Source: JAKPBU01 sp964425695
Lineage (GTDB): Bacteria; Pseudomonadota; Gammaproteobacteria; Xanthomonadales; Xanthomonadaceae
Assembly: GCA_964425695.1 (NCBI GenBank)
Contig: CAYRNF010000003.1
Location: 186,001-250,000, forward strand
Direction of reading: 5' to 3'
DNA: 64,000 bases
Under the pieces are notes generated by a model that was not told the origin of the DNA, did not search any database, and was given only the letters and a program-made list of their open reading frames with translations. A program made the position numbers and the translations under genes. This document shows positions 1 through 8,651 of this stretch, in pieces. How positions within the stretch are numbered: the stretch's first letter is position 1; every line of letters begins with the position of its first letter.

Positions 1-309
1 AGCCTGGCGTACACGCTGGTGCAGAGCCTGGGCCTGCAGCCGCAGGCGACCGGCTTCAACGGCACGCTGAGCGTGGATTACAACGGCACGCGCGTGGCGA
101 TCGAGGACGCCGCGGCCATCGCCCCCGCCCTGCGTGGATACGTGCAGATGGCGCTGGACCTGGGCCTGATCAACGCCCGCTTCGCGGTGACCCAGGGCCC
201 CTTCGACCTGGGCCCGGTGGTACGCGCCTACTTCGACCCTGCCACCACCGTCACGCGCGCGGCCTACGCCGCCGCAGCCAGCCGCCGCTTCAACGCCTAC
301 GGCCTCTGA
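1..309 (+). CDS. C-terminal end of a secreted/surface protein (SLH-like tail), partial
   Basis: The reading frame is open from the first base, so this is the last 102 codons of a gene starting left of the window. The tail reads SLAYTLVQSLGLQ, then VAIEDAAAIAPALRGYVQ and ends TVTRAAYAAAASRRFNAYGL. The pattern of a conserved leading helix, ALRGYVQ-ALDLGLI and a closing TVTRAxxAxA helix resembles an S-layer-homology type repeat. From memory such tails occur at the C-terminus of secreted S8 serine peptidases in this family, but no catalytic region is visible here. A bidirectional hairpin follows the TGA. Coding status is firm; the product name is a guess. Confidence 0.65.
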   Translation, partial: SLAYTLVQSLGLQPQATGFNGTLSVDYNGTRVAIEDAAAIAPALRGYVQMALDLGLINARFAVTQGPFDLGPVVRAYFDPATTVTRAAYAAAASRRFNAYGL

Positions 310-337
310 CGCGAGCCGCCCGCCGCTAGGCACCCCG

Positions 338-363
338 AAAGCCCGCCGGAAACGGCGGGCTTT
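338..363. terminator. Bidirectional intrinsic terminator between convergent genes
   Basis: An 11-bp perfect stem (AAAGCCCGCCG / CGGCGGGCTTT) with a GAAA loop sits 28 bases after the stop at 309 and 8 bases from the stop of the opposing gene at 372. A-rich left arm and T-rich right arm make it able to work in both directions. Confidence 0.8.
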
Positions 364-371
364 CGCATGCG

Positions 372-1010
372 TCAGCGCTGCAGCCTGGTGCCGCGCGTGC
401 CGTAGATGATGACCTGCGTGGATCCGTCCGGCTGCCGAACGTGCACCGTCTGTGCGCGCTCGATCTCACCACCCGCGGCGGACAGGTACATGATGGCCCA
501 GTCCTCCGCGTCGCCGCTGCGGGCGAAGCGCGCCGACACCTTGCAGAGCGTCTTGCGGCAGTCCACCGCGACGTCTTCCGGCGCAAGCCCGGTGGCAGCC
601 ATGTCCTTGCCCACGACCGTGTCCTCCAGATGCGTGACCGTGCCGCGGCTGCCCCCCGGATCCGGCGTGTCGGCACGGAACTCAGCGTCCAGCGCCTTGC
701 GCTGGCGCTCGATCTCCTCGGCGCGCTGCTCGGGTGTCATCGAGCGGAAACGCGCGAAGGACGCGTTGTCGCGGCCCGCGCCGGGGCGCGTCGCCGAAAC
801 CGGGGCGCGTCCGGATGCCCCTGCCGATCCGGCCGGTGCGGCGGCGCCCTGCTCGATACGCTCGAGCCGCTCCTGCAACTGTTGCACCTGCCGGCTGCTC
901 GCGTCCCCATCGCTCTGGCGCGCAAGCACCACGACCAGCGCCAACGTAGCGACGCCGGCGATCGCCCAGGGAAGCCATGCTCGTATGCCGGGAGTGCGCG
1001 GGTTCTGCAT
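372..1010 (-). CDS. Single-pass membrane protein with coiled coil, unknown function
   Basis: 212 aa starting at MQNPRTPG, chosen because GAGGA lies a few bases upstream; an upstream in-frame start at 1076 lacks support. Residues 12-30 form one membrane segment, followed by a short heptad-like helix (RQVQQLQERLERIEQG), an Ala/Gly/Arg-rich linker and a C-terminal globular part with a close cysteine pair (DCRKTLCKV) that could form a disulfide. Topology suggests a small cytoplasmic N-terminus and periplasmic C-terminus. I do not recognise a named domain; the pattern looks like a lineage-specific envelope protein. Monocistronic, facing the partial gene. Confidence 0.7.
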   Translation of the reverse strand: MQNPRTPGIRAWLPWAIAGVATLALVVVLARQSDGDASSRQVQQLQERLERIEQGAAAPAGSAGASGRAPVSATRPGAGRDNASFARFRSMTPEQRAEEIERQRKALDAEFRADTPDPGGSRGTVTHLEDTVVGKDMAATGLAPEDVAVDCRKTLCKVSARFARSGDAEDWAIMYLSAAGGEIERAQTVHVRQPDGSTQVIIYGTRGTRLQR

Positions 1011-1075
1011 TGTCGGTTCCTCGAGTCTTGGCATGCCGCGGTGGATGAGACCACATCGCCGTGATCTCAAACGCA

Positions 1076-1108
1076 TGAAAAAGGGCTACGGCACGTTGCC
1101 GCAGCCCT
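1076..1108 (-). terminator. Intrinsic terminator for the secreted-protein gene
   Basis: On the minus strand a 12-bp stem with one mismatch (AGGGCTGCGGCA / TGCCGTAGCCCT) and a 3-nt loop is followed by TTTTTC. It lies 55 bases after the stop at 1163, a classical rho-independent layout. Confidence 0.75.
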
Positions 1109-1162
1109 CTGGACGTACCGGTCGGCGCAGCGCGGACAGACCGAACCGCTACCCGCAGCTCA

Positions 1163-1693
1163 TCACACCGGAGGCACGATCTCGCCGGAATCGTAGGTGA
1201 TGTAGGTGTCGTCGATGCCTTGGCCCGGAGCCAGGTTGCAGGACACCGAGAACAGGCCCGTTCCCAACTGGCCCTGCGGGAAGTCCGCCGGCACCCACCG
1301 CATCGACGTCGCCGTCTGCCCGCCGCCGGTCAGGGCCAGCGTCTTCACGGACTGCGCCTGCACACCGTTCCAGCCCGCCACGCCCGTGCAGGTCACGCTG
1401 CCGGCCGCATCGGAATGGAAGTACACGTCGGCCTGCAGGATGCCGCTGGACTCCGCGTCGGTTTCGGCCAGCGTGTCGATGTTCCAGGAGCAGGTCACGA
1501 AGGCGTTGCTCGTTCCCTCGTTCTGCACCGACACCGGGCGCTTGCGCACGTTGCCGTCGAATACGGGCAGCGCCGTCTGGCAATAGTTGGTCGGGTTGCT
1601 CAGCGTCTGGCGGACGGCCGCATCGGCCGAAGGGGCAGCCGCAGTGGCAGCGGCAATGGCGACCGTCAGGCCGGCGAATCTTGCGAACGTCAT
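1163..1693 (-). CDS. Small secreted protein, unknown function
   Basis: 176 aa. The N-terminus MTFARFAGLTVAIAAATAAA with a following SADA-A junction is a good Sec signal peptide with cleavage near residue 25. The mature part has four cysteines (NYCQ, TCSWN, VTCTG, VSCN) that can make two disulfides and no recognisable catalytic motif. GGGAG lies before the ATG at 1693; longer in-frame extensions have no ribosome site. It has its own terminator, so it is probably monocistronic. Function unknown; the composition fits a beta-rich exported domain. Confidence 0.7.
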   Translation of the reverse strand: MTFARFAGLTVAIAAATAAAPSADAAVRQTLSNPTNYCQTALPVFDGNVRKRPVSVQNEGTSNAFVTCSWNIDTLAETDAESSGILQADVYFHSDAAGSVTCTGVAGWNGVQAQSVKTLALTGGGQTATSMRWVPADFPQGQLGTGLFSVSCNLAPGQGIDDTYITYDSGEIVPPV

Positions 1694-1902
1694 CAGTAGC
1701 TCTCCCAAGGAATGTTCCACGGCGCCATGTGCGTTGCGCACGCGCCACGTTGCCAGGCAAGCCGGCATCCGGAGCGTAGCAGAACGCGCCGTGAACGGCC
1801 GTCTCAGGATGTTGAATGCGGCGGGCGCCGCGACTCGGTGCCTGATGGGCGAATTGCGGACACGGAGGCGGCTCCGCGGACTCCCTGCGCGCGTGCCCGT
1901 GG

Positions 1903-2781
1903 TCAGAGCCGTACGAGCCGCGCGTGTTCGATCGAGGGCGATCGCGCGACCCAGTCGAGGTCGTTGGCGACCTGCGCAGTCTGGCGACTCGCATCCAGCC
2001 CCGCGACATCCACGTGGGCCACGGCCCAGCTTCCGCCATCGGCGCCATGCGCCAGCAGCCCGTCGTCCGGGAAGCCGTGGTCCATCGGCACATAGATCGC
2101 AGGCTCTCCGGTGTTGACATCCAGCGCCGGGCTCCATGGCGCCTTGCCGGCGGTCACCGCCTGTGCGACGAAGCAGCGGTTTTCCAGCGCGCGCGCCAGG
2201 CATCCGACGCGCACGCGGGTGGCGCCGGCCACGGTGTCGGTGCAGCTGGGCACAAGCAGCAGCCGCGCGCCGGCTTCGCACTGCGCGCGCACCGGCAGCG
2301 GGAACTCGATGTCATAGCAGACCGCCACGCCGAAGCGCAGGCCCTCGTGCTCGAACACGCGCAGCGCATCGCCCGGCTCGATTCCGCCGGCACGCTTTTC
2401 GAAGCCGGTGAGCTGCAGCTTGTCCTGCCAGGCGTGCCCGCCGCCGGGCGAGAACACGTCGGCGCGGTTGCGGTAACGCCCGCCGCCGGTGTCCAGCAGG
2501 AACGTGCCGGCCACCACCAGCAGTCCGTGCCGCGTTGCCAGCTGCGCGAACAGCGCCAGCCAGTCGCCGCGGTAGCGCTGCAGCGCGGCCAGCGACGCAT
2601 GCAGGTCGGCGCGGGTGGCGGGGTCGAACGTCGCGCCCAGCTCCAGCGACAGGTACTCCGGCAGCACCGCGATACGCGCGCCCCGCGCCGCGGCCTGCGC
2701 CAGCAGCGCGTCCTGCCGGCGCGCGAAGTCGTCGAAGCAGGCGGGCGCCTGCACCGCATAGCGCGCCACCGCGACCTTCAT
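1903..2781 (-). CDS. Carbon-nitrogen hydrolase (nitrilase superfamily)
   Basis: 292 aa. The Glu-Lys-Cys catalytic triad of the nitrilase/amidase superfamily is visible: E42 in VLPEYLSLE, K121 in WQDKLQLT and C155 in GVAVCYDIEFP. Length and motif order match single-domain amidases that cleave small amides or nitriles in the cytoplasm; the substrate cannot be read from sequence. The ATG overlaps the stop of the upstream acetyltransferase gene (ATGA), so the two are translationally coupled and probably act on related metabolites. A longer open frame runs upstream but crosses the neighbour and is not used. Confidence 0.85.
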   Translation of the reverse strand: MKVAVARYAVQAPACFDDFARRQDALLAQAAARGARIAVLPEYLSLELGATFDPATRADLHASLAALQRYRGDWLALFAQLATRHGLLVVAGTFLLDTGGGRYRNRADVFSPGGGHAWQDKLQLTGFEKRAGGIEPGDALRVFEHEGLRFGVAVCYDIEFPLPVRAQCEAGARLLLVPSCTDTVAGATRVRVGCLARALENRCFVAQAVTAGKAPWSPALDVNTGEPAIYVPMDHGFPDDGLLAHGADGGSWAVAHVDVAGLDASRQTAQVANDLDWVARSPSIEHARLVRL

Positions 2782-3389
2782 GCCGACACCTGCGGCAGCG
2801 GCCGCAGCCAGAAGGTCAACGCATGAGGCACCTCGCCCACCCCGGCTTCCTTCCAGGCCAGCCGCATCGTCATGCCAGGCTGCCGGGCGTAGCCACGTCG
2901 GCGCCAGAACGCTTCGTTGCCGCGCTGTCCGGGCGGGCGGCGCGGATCGTCGGGTGTGCGGTCCACGGCGCAGAACGCGGTCCAGTCGAACCCGCCGAGC
3001 GTGCGCGCATGCGCCTCGCGAGCGTCGAAGAACGCATGGCCCAGGCCCCGCCCGCGGTACTCCGGCAGCAGGACCGACTCGCCGCAGTAGAAGACCCGCC
3101 CTGGATCGATGCTGCGTGCCTCGAAGGGTGCACGGAACGCCGCCTCGTCGTGGGCGAGCGGAATCCCAGTGGACGCGCCCACCACCTCGTCGCCATCGAA
3201 CGCGAGCACGAACACGCTGCGCGGCGATGCGGCGTAGGCCGCCAGGTACTCGCGTTCGTAGCCCATGTCGCCCTCGTACAGGTAGGGCCAGTCGCGGAAG
3301 ACCGCGATGCGCAGCCGGGCCACTGCGTCCACCCACGGCGCGACGCCGCCGCCGGTCATGATCCTTACCTGCGCTTGTGGCGTGTGCAT
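2778..3389 (-). CDS. GNAT-family N-acetyltransferase
   Basis: 203 aa with a GNAT fold signature: the acetyl-CoA binding loop is YRGRGLGHAFFDAR, preceded by a core strand VFYCGESVLLPEYR and followed by a W-rich substrate side and FWRRRGYARQPG. The start at 3389 (MHTPQAQ) gives the usual N-terminal strand; an internal ATG (MTGGG) ten residues on is an alternative. Its stop overlaps the nitrilase start by four bases, so it is the first gene of a two-gene operon. Substrate unknown. Confidence 0.8.
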   Translation of the reverse strand: MHTPQAQVRIMTGGGVAPWVDAVARLRIAVFRDWPYLYEGDMGYEREYLAAYAASPRSVFVLAFDGDEVVGASTGIPLAHDEAAFRAPFEARSIDPGRVFYCGESVLLPEYRGRGLGHAFFDAREAHARTLGGFDWTAFCAVDRTPDDPRRPPGQRGNEAFWRRRGYARQPGMTMRLAWKEAGVGEVPHALTFWLRPLPQVSA

Positions 3390-3520
3390 GGCGAGGATTC
3401 TAGTGACCAACCCGCCGCGGGCGCCTGGCGGCGTACCGGCCCGCGCGCAGCGCAGGCGCACGGGCCGCAGGCGCAGGCCGCAACGCTCGGTGACCCGGTC
3501 CACGCGCGCGCTCCTGGCAC

Positions 3521-4885
3521 TCACCGCGCGTCCGGCACGGGGCTGCCCACCCGGTACCAGTCCACCTTGCGCGTGGCGACCATGATCGCGGCCAGGATCG
3601 CGAACAGTAGGCCGGCGCCCATCACCAGCGCGTTGTCCTCGGACAACAGCAGCCCGTACAGCGCCGCATACAGCGTTCCCAGCATCGCCGCGAAGCCGAT
3701 GCCGCGCAGCGTCCCGCGCAGCACCGCCGACAGGTAGAACCCGATCAGGCCGACGCACGCGGCCGCTGCCACCACGTAGGCCAGCCCGAAGGCGATGTGT
3801 TCGCTCAGGCTCAGCAGCAGCAGGAAGAAGATCGCGATGGCCGCACCCACCAGCAGGTACTGGACCGGATGCACCGGCACCTGCCTGATGAGCTCGAACA
3901 TGAAGAATCCAGCGAAAGTGAGCGCCACGAACAGCAGGCCGTACTTGGTCGCGCGTTCGGTCATCAGGTAGGGGTTGACCGGGTCGATCAGGGACACGGC
4001 GACAGCGTCGTCGAGCCCAGCCGCGCCGAACGCGGCGTGGAGTTGGGGCTCGGCACCCGCCGCGCCCGCCGCCAGCGAACCCGGGGATTGCCGGTAGCGG
4101 CGCTGCGCGTCGCTGGCCACCGCGGCGACCTGCCAGCGCGCGCGGAACCCGGCGCCGTCCAGGTCCGACTTCGGCGAACGCCCTTCGAACCGTGGATGCC
4201 GCCACGAGGAGCTCACCCGCAGATCGTTGCTGCCGCCCAGCGGCACCATGCCGAAGGTTTCGGTGCCGCGCAGCCGCAGGTCGAGCTCGGTGCGCAGCCG
4301 CAGGCGCTGCCCCGCTGCGGCTTCGGCCAGGCGCACATGCACGCCCGGCGCATCCGCGTGGCCGAGCCCCTGCCCCACCGCGACCGGTGCGCCGTCGATG
4401 CGCAGCTGCGGCGTGCCCTGCAGGCCGGCGACATCGGCGATGGCGTACCCCAGGAACGGCTGGCCGATCCTGCGCGTGCCAACGGCCGGAGCCGCCGGCA
4501 CGGTCGCGTCGAACTGTGCCGATACGCGGCCGTTCCACTGGTACACCCGCACCTCGTGCAGGCCGCGCCGGCGCGTGTCGGGATGCAGCACCCCCTGGAT
4601 CGACAGGGTCCCGGGGAAGTAGGTCCACTGCCCCGCGGTGCGGCGGCTGACGCGCCGCACGCTGCCATCGGGCTGCTCCACGTCTTCGACCGTCGTTTCC
4701 ACGTACGGCACCACCAGCACCGGCCCGGCAATCACCTGGCGTCCGCCGAAGTTGGCCGCAACGTCCTGCACCACCTGGTCGCGATAGCGCTGCCGCTCCT
4801 GGATGGTGCCGAAGATCAGCATCAGCGGCACCAGGATCGCCAGCGTCAATCCCACCACCATCATCATTTTCAGCCCCAACCGCAT
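3521..4885 (-). CDS. creD: Inner membrane protein CreD
   Basis: 454 aa, the CreD (Cet) family size. One N-terminal membrane helix (residues about 6-26) is followed by a large periplasmic beta-rich domain (about 30-310) with the family pattern GRQVIAGPVLVVPY, then five or six tightly packed C-terminal helices starting at TKYGLLFVALTFAGFFMFEL and including HPVQYLLVGAAIAIFFLLLLSLSEH. GAGGAG precedes the ATG. It is the last gene of creB-creC-creD. In related bacteria CreD expression responds to envelope stress such as beta-lactams through CreBC; the exact role is unknown. Confidence 0.92.
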   Translation of the reverse strand: MRLGLKMMMVVGLTLAILVPLMLIFGTIQERQRYRDQVVQDVAANFGGRQVIAGPVLVVPYVETTVEDVEQPDGSVRRVSRRTAGQWTYFPGTLSIQGVLHPDTRRRGLHEVRVYQWNGRVSAQFDATVPAAPAVGTRRIGQPFLGYAIADVAGLQGTPQLRIDGAPVAVGQGLGHADAPGVHVRLAEAAAGQRLRLRTELDLRLRGTETFGMVPLGGSNDLRVSSSWRHPRFEGRSPKSDLDGAGFRARWQVAAVASDAQRRYRQSPGSLAAGAAGAEPQLHAAFGAAGLDDAVAVSLIDPVNPYLMTERATKYGLLFVALTFAGFFMFELIRQVPVHPVQYLLVGAAIAIFFLLLLSLSEHIAFGLAYVVAAAACVGLIGFYLSAVLRGTLRGIGFAAMLGTLYAALYGLLLSEDNALVMGAGLLFAILAAIMVATRKVDWYRVGSPVPDAR

Positions 4886-5001
4886 GTCGCGCTCCTCGTG
4901 GATGTGGAGCGCATAGCGTCATGGCGATGCGCGAAGCGGCGGCGGCGCGCGCGTGAGGCGGGGATGAAGCCGGCGATGCCTGCGAATCGCATCCGCTTCG
5001 C

Positions 5002-5033
5002 GCAGGGATGGGTCATGTGCCCGCCATCCCTGC
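5002..5033 (-). other. Hairpin in the 304-bp creC-creD spacer
   Basis: The creC-creD gap (4886-5189) has no gene. It contains a perfect 10-bp inverted repeat, GCAGGGATGG and CCATCCCTGC, with a 12-base loop. No T-run follows on either strand, so it looks like a processing or attenuation structure within the creBCD transcript, or a decayed dispersed repeat, and not a full terminator. Confidence 0.45.
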
Positions 5034-5189
5034 CGCGCAGGTGCATTCCGTTGGCCGTGGTCGGTTTGCGATTGCCGCCGGAAGGTGGACCGCCGCACGC
5101 CAGCTTCCCGATCCAGAACGCGCCTGCATCGTCCCCCGCGGCTTCGGCGGCCTGCACGCAGGACCCGACTGTGCGCGCGGACGTCGCCG

Positions 5190-6632
5190 TCAGGCGGGCA
5201 GCCGGACTTCGGCGTGCGCGCCGCCCCCGTCGCGATTGACCACGGAGACCTCGCCGCCGTGCAGGGCCGCCACTTCGCGCACGAAGCTCAGCCCCAGGCC
5301 ACTGCTGCGTGCGCCCGAGCCGGGGCGCGCGAGCGAATAGAAGCGCTCGAAGATGCGTTCCGCCGCATACGCCGGGACGCCCGGCCCGCGGTCGCGCACG
5401 TGGAAGCACACATGGCCGCCGCGCGCCTCCACCGCGGCCTCCACGCGCCCGCCGCGCGGCGAAAAGTCGATCGCATTGTCCAGCAGGTTGACCAGCATCT
5501 GCCGCAGCAGGAACGGATCGCCGGAGACGCCTGCCACGGCGGCGTCGGCCTGCAAGACGATCTCCACGCCTGCCGCGCGCGCGCGCGCCGCCACGTCCTG
5601 CGCCGCCGCGTCCAGCAGCTGCTGCGGCCGCACCGTCTCCGGCTGTTCGATGCGCTGGCGGTGCTCCACGGCGGCTAGCGCCAGCAGCTTGTCCACCATC
5701 TGGGTCATGCGCGCGGTCTGCGCGCCGATGCTCGCGGCGAAGCGCTGGCGGTCGGCATCGGGCAGCGGCGCTTCGAGCAGTTCGGCCGAGGCGCGGATTG
5801 CCGCCAGCGGGCTCTTCAGTTCATGGGTCAGCGACAGGACATAGCGCTCGACGTACTGCTTGCCTTCGAGCCTGTCGCGCATGGTTTCCAGGGCGCGCCC
5901 CAGGTCGGCGAACTCGCCCACCGGCCTGGACGCGCCGCGCCGCGGAAGCGTGGTGCGCTCGCCCGCGGTCACCGCGTCCGCGTAGCGACGCAGTCCGCCG
6001 AGCTGTCGCGACAGCCACCACGCGGCCAGCAGCCCGATCGCCAGCGCCGTGCCGAGCAGCACGAAGCCCCAGCGCAGGATCACGTTCTGGCTGCGCGCGA
6101 TGAACGGCGCGATGGCGCGGTTGGGCTTGGACACGGTCAGCACCCCGGCGATGCGGCCCCGGGCGTCGCGGATGGGCGCGGCCACGTACATCACCGAGGA
6201 ACTGTCGTCTTCCGGATCGTCGCGCGTGGACCGTGCGCCGTATTGTCCGCGCAGGGTCCGGTACACGTCGTTCCAGCGCGAGTTGTCGCGCCCCAGGTCG
6301 CGGCCGGCCGAGTCGAACACCACGATGCCCTTCGCGTCGGTCACCGTGATCCGGTAGGTGGCCTTGCGCTTGTCGAAGCCCCAGATTTCCGCGCCCAGGT
6401 CGCGTCGCGCCAAGGCCCGCACGCGCTGCGCGAAGCGGCCGCTGTCCATGCGCCCGGCCAGCAGGTCCTCGGTGGCCAGTTCGGCCAGCACGTTGGCGGT
6501 ATCGGCCAGCGTGTCCTCCATCGCCTGGCGCACGCCCGGCTTCACCTCCTGCACGAACACGCGGCCCAGCAGCAGCGCGGCGAGCGCCACGATCACGAAG
6601 TAGCCGAGCAGGATGCGGAGGCCGATGTTCAT
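5190..6632 (-). CDS. creC: Sensor histidine kinase CreC
   Basis: 480 aa. N-terminal membrane helix (about 5-27), periplasmic sensor region (about 28-185, with a Cache-like strand pattern around YRITVTDAKGIVVFDSAGRDLG), second helix at WGFVLLGTALAIGLLAAWWL, HAMP-like linker, HisKA box with H270 in SLTHELKSPLAAIRAS, and HATPase motifs NLLDNAIDFSP, DRGPGVP and GLGLSFV. The start MNIGLRILLGYF matches the family, although the upstream sequence is C-rich on this strand with no clear Shine-Dalgarno. It lies between creB and creD, which fixes its identity over other OmpR-type kinases. Confidence 0.92.
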   Translation of the reverse strand: MNIGLRILLGYFVIVALAALLLGRVFVQEVKPGVRQAMEDTLADTANVLAELATEDLLAGRMDSGRFAQRVRALARRDLGAEIWGFDKRKATYRITVTDAKGIVVFDSAGRDLGRDNSRWNDVYRTLRGQYGARSTRDDPEDDSSSVMYVAAPIRDARGRIAGVLTVSKPNRAIAPFIARSQNVILRWGFVLLGTALAIGLLAAWWLSRQLGGLRRYADAVTAGERTTLPRRGASRPVGEFADLGRALETMRDRLEGKQYVERYVLSLTHELKSPLAAIRASAELLEAPLPDADRQRFAASIGAQTARMTQMVDKLLALAAVEHRQRIEQPETVRPQQLLDAAAQDVAARARAAGVEIVLQADAAVAGVSGDPFLLRQMLVNLLDNAIDFSPRGGRVEAAVEARGGHVCFHVRDRGPGVPAYAAERIFERFYSLARPGSGARSSGLGLSFVREVAALHGGEVSVVNRDGGGAHAEVRLPA

Positions 6633-6645
6633 CGAATGGGGGGGT

Positions 6646-6671
6646 GGGGATTCGGGAGCGGGGATTCGGGA
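6646..6671. repeat. Two direct copies of GGGGATTCGGGA in the creB-creC spacer
   Basis: GGGGATTCGGGA occurs at 6646-6657 and 6660-6671 (14-base period), in a G-rich stretch that continues to ACGGGGGAAC. It occupies the region just ahead of creC, where a ribosome site would be expected on the minus strand. Short G-rich GATTCGGGA strings of this kind recur between genes in Xanthomonadaceae (from memory). Confidence 0.5.
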
Positions 6672-6841
6672 CGGGGGAACGCAACCGGGAACAGTGTCTG
6701 CAGGGCTCCGGCGCGGGCGTGACGCATGGTCTGGTGCCTCCGTGATTCTGGGCTCGACCTGGAGCCTGCTGGCCAGGGTGGAGGAGAACGCATCCGGGGC
6801 GACGGGAAAGCGGTGATGCCGGGGGCCCCCTTCGCCCTCCC

Positions 6842-7534
6842 CTAAGCCCCGGCCTCCATCTCCACCGAATACCCGATGCCGCGGTGGGTGCGTACCGGAT
6901 CGCTGTGGGGCGCCACCGCGCGCAGTTTGGCGCGCAGGGTCTTGATGTGCGTGTCCACGGTGCGCTCGCCGCTTTCCAGCGCGTCCTGCCAGGCGCGGTC
7001 GAGCAGCTGCGCGCGGGTCAGGATGGCGCCGGGGCGGCGCAGCAGTTCGGCCAGCAGCGCGTACTCGTAGCGGGTCAGTTCGAGCGCATGCCCGCGGTAG
7101 TGGATGCGGTGCGCCGCGGCATCCAGCTCGAACGCGCCGCAGCGGCGCACGCCGCTTTCGGCCGCGGCTTCGGCGGGATGGCGGCGCAGGCGCGCGCGCG
7201 CGCGCGCCACCAGCTCGCGCGGGGAGAACGGCTTCGCCATGTAGTCGTCGGCGCCAAGCTCCAGGCCCAGCACGCGGTCGAACTCCTCGTTTCGCGCGGT
7301 GAGGAACACCACAGGCACCGCGCTGAAGCCGCGCAGCTCGCGGCACACGTCGAAACCCGACCGGTCCGGCAACCCCACGTCCAGCAGCACCAGGTCCACC
7401 CCGCCGCGCCGCACGCGCGCCAGCGCGTCGCCGCCCAGCAGCACGTGCTCCGGGGTGAATCCCTCGGCGCGCAGCGCATAGGCAATGGTGTCGGCGATGG
7501 CGGTTTCGTCTTCGACGATGAGGATCGTGGGCAT
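6842..7534 (-). CDS. creB: Two-component response regulator CreB
   Basis: 230 aa, OmpR/PhoB architecture. The receiver holds the acidic pair E8/D9, the phosphoacceptor D52 in LVLLDVGLP and the switch lysine in DDYMAKPFSP. The C-terminal winged helix (about 130-228) has the typical ELTRYEYALLAELLRRPGAI and VDTHIKTLRAKL motifs. It is the first gene of creB-creC-creD and divergent from rlmJ, so the 202-bp gap 7535-7736 carries both promoters. It should activate its own operon and CreBC-regulated genes. Confidence 0.92.
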   Translation of the reverse strand: MPTILIVEDETAIADTIAYALRAEGFTPEHVLLGGDALARVRRGGVDLVLLDVGLPDRSGFDVCRELRGFSAVPVVFLTARNEEFDRVLGLELGADDYMAKPFSPRELVARARARLRRHPAEAAAESGVRRCGAFELDAAAHRIHYRGHALELTRYEYALLAELLRRPGAILTRAQLLDRAWQDALESGERTVDTHIKTLRAKLRAVAPHSDPVRTHRGIGYSVEMEAGA

Positions 7535-7681
7535 GGCTGGCGTTGGAACGGGCCTCGTGCGGCGGAATGTGGGGCGTGAATGTGGACCGCGAATGTGAAG
7601 CGGGGATGGGGACGCCGATGCCGAGCATAGGACCTGGCCGACCGGAGGTGCACACGATCAGGTCGGCCACCCGCGCCGCGC

Positions 7682-7709
7682 TTGCCATTCGCGGTTCCCG
7701 CCTTACATT
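7682..7709 (+). promoter_or_regulatory. Candidate sigma-70 promoter for rlmJ
   Basis: TTGCCA (7682-7687), 16 bases, TACATT (7704-7709). The -35 matches consensus at five of six positions and the -10 at four. Transcription would start near 7716, leaving a leader of about 20 bases before the ATG at 7737. Confidence 0.4.
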
Positions 7710-7736
7710 CCCGCTTCCGTTCCCCGCGTCGATGCC

Positions 7737-8591
7737 ATGAACTACCGCCACGCCTTCCATGCCGGCAACCACGCCGACGTGCTCAAGCACGTGGTGCTGC
7801 TGGCCCTGTGCGATGCGCTGGCGGCCAAGCCCGCGGGCTGCTTCGCGCTCGACACGCACGCCGGGCGCGGGCTGTACCGCCTGCACGGCGGCGAGGCGAA
7901 GCGCAGCGGCGAGGCCCAGGCGGGCGTGGGCCGGCTGGCCGGCACGCATCCGGACCCCCTGCTGCAGCGCTACCTGCAGGCCGTGGCCGCCTGCCGCGCG
8001 GCGCACGGCGCGGATGCGTATCCCGGCTCGCCCTGGCTGCTGGCGCACGCGCTGCGCACGCGGGACCGCATCGCCTGCTGCGAGCTGCAGCCCGACGAGG
8101 CCGACGCCCTGCGCGCCGTGTTCAGGGCCGATCCGCGCGTCGCGGTGCACGCACGCGATGGTTACGCGGCCCTGCATGCGCTGCTGCCGCCGCGCGACGG
8201 CGCGACCCGGATGGGTCGCGGCCTGGTGCTGGTGGATCCGCCTTACGAGGCGCAGCTGGGCGAGTTCGACACCGCCCTGGCTGCCCTGCGCGATGGCCTG
8301 TCGCGGTGGCCGCAGGGCATCTTCGCGCTGTGGTACCCGGTCAAGCAGCGGCGCGCGCTGCACCGCTTCTACCGCGCGGCGCGGGGCCTGGACGTACGCT
8401 CGAGCCTGCTGTGCGAACTGCTGGTGCGCCCCGACGACTCGCCGCTGCGCATGAACGGCAGCGGCCTGCTGCTGCTCAATCCGCCCTGGCGCCTCGATGT
8501 CGCCCTGGCGCGCACCCTGCCCGCGCTGCAGGCCGCGCTGGGCGAGGCCGGGGCCTCGCATCGCATCGAGTGGCTGCGCGCAGCCGCCTGA
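7737..8591 (+). CDS. rlmJ: 23S rRNA (adenine2030-N6)-methyltransferase RlmJ
   Basis: 284 aa, family length. The N-terminus MNYRHAFHAGNHADVLKH is almost diagnostic, and the SAM-dependent catalytic motif VDPPYE is present with D167 as the expected catalytic aspartate. It also has the family's DTHAGRG strand near residue 43. The enzyme methylates A2030 of 23S rRNA in the cytoplasm using S-adenosylmethionine. Divergent from creB; followed 60 bases later by the DUF808 gene, with which it may share a transcript. Confidence 0.95.
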   Translation: MNYRHAFHAGNHADVLKHVVLLALCDALAAKPAGCFALDTHAGRGLYRLHGGEAKRSGEAQAGVGRLAGTHPDPLLQRYLQAVAACRAAHGADAYPGSPWLLAHALRTRDRIACCELQPDEADALRAVFRADPRVAVHARDGYAALHALLPPRDGATRMGRGLVLVDPPYEAQLGEFDTALAALRDGLSRWPQGIFALWYPVKQRRALHRFYRAARGLDVRSSLLCELLVRPDDSPLRMNGSGLLLLNPPWRLDVALARTLPALQAALGEAGASHRIEWLRAAA

Positions 8592-8651
8592 CCCGGACGA
8601 TGCGCGCGCGTATGCCAGAATCCGCGCCTGCCCACCCCCAGCGGATCCGCG

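Noticed and set aside
4870..5409. Minus-strand open frame in the creC-creD spacer
   Set aside because: It overlaps the creC C-terminus and creD start out of frame and encodes an Arg-rich product without motifs.
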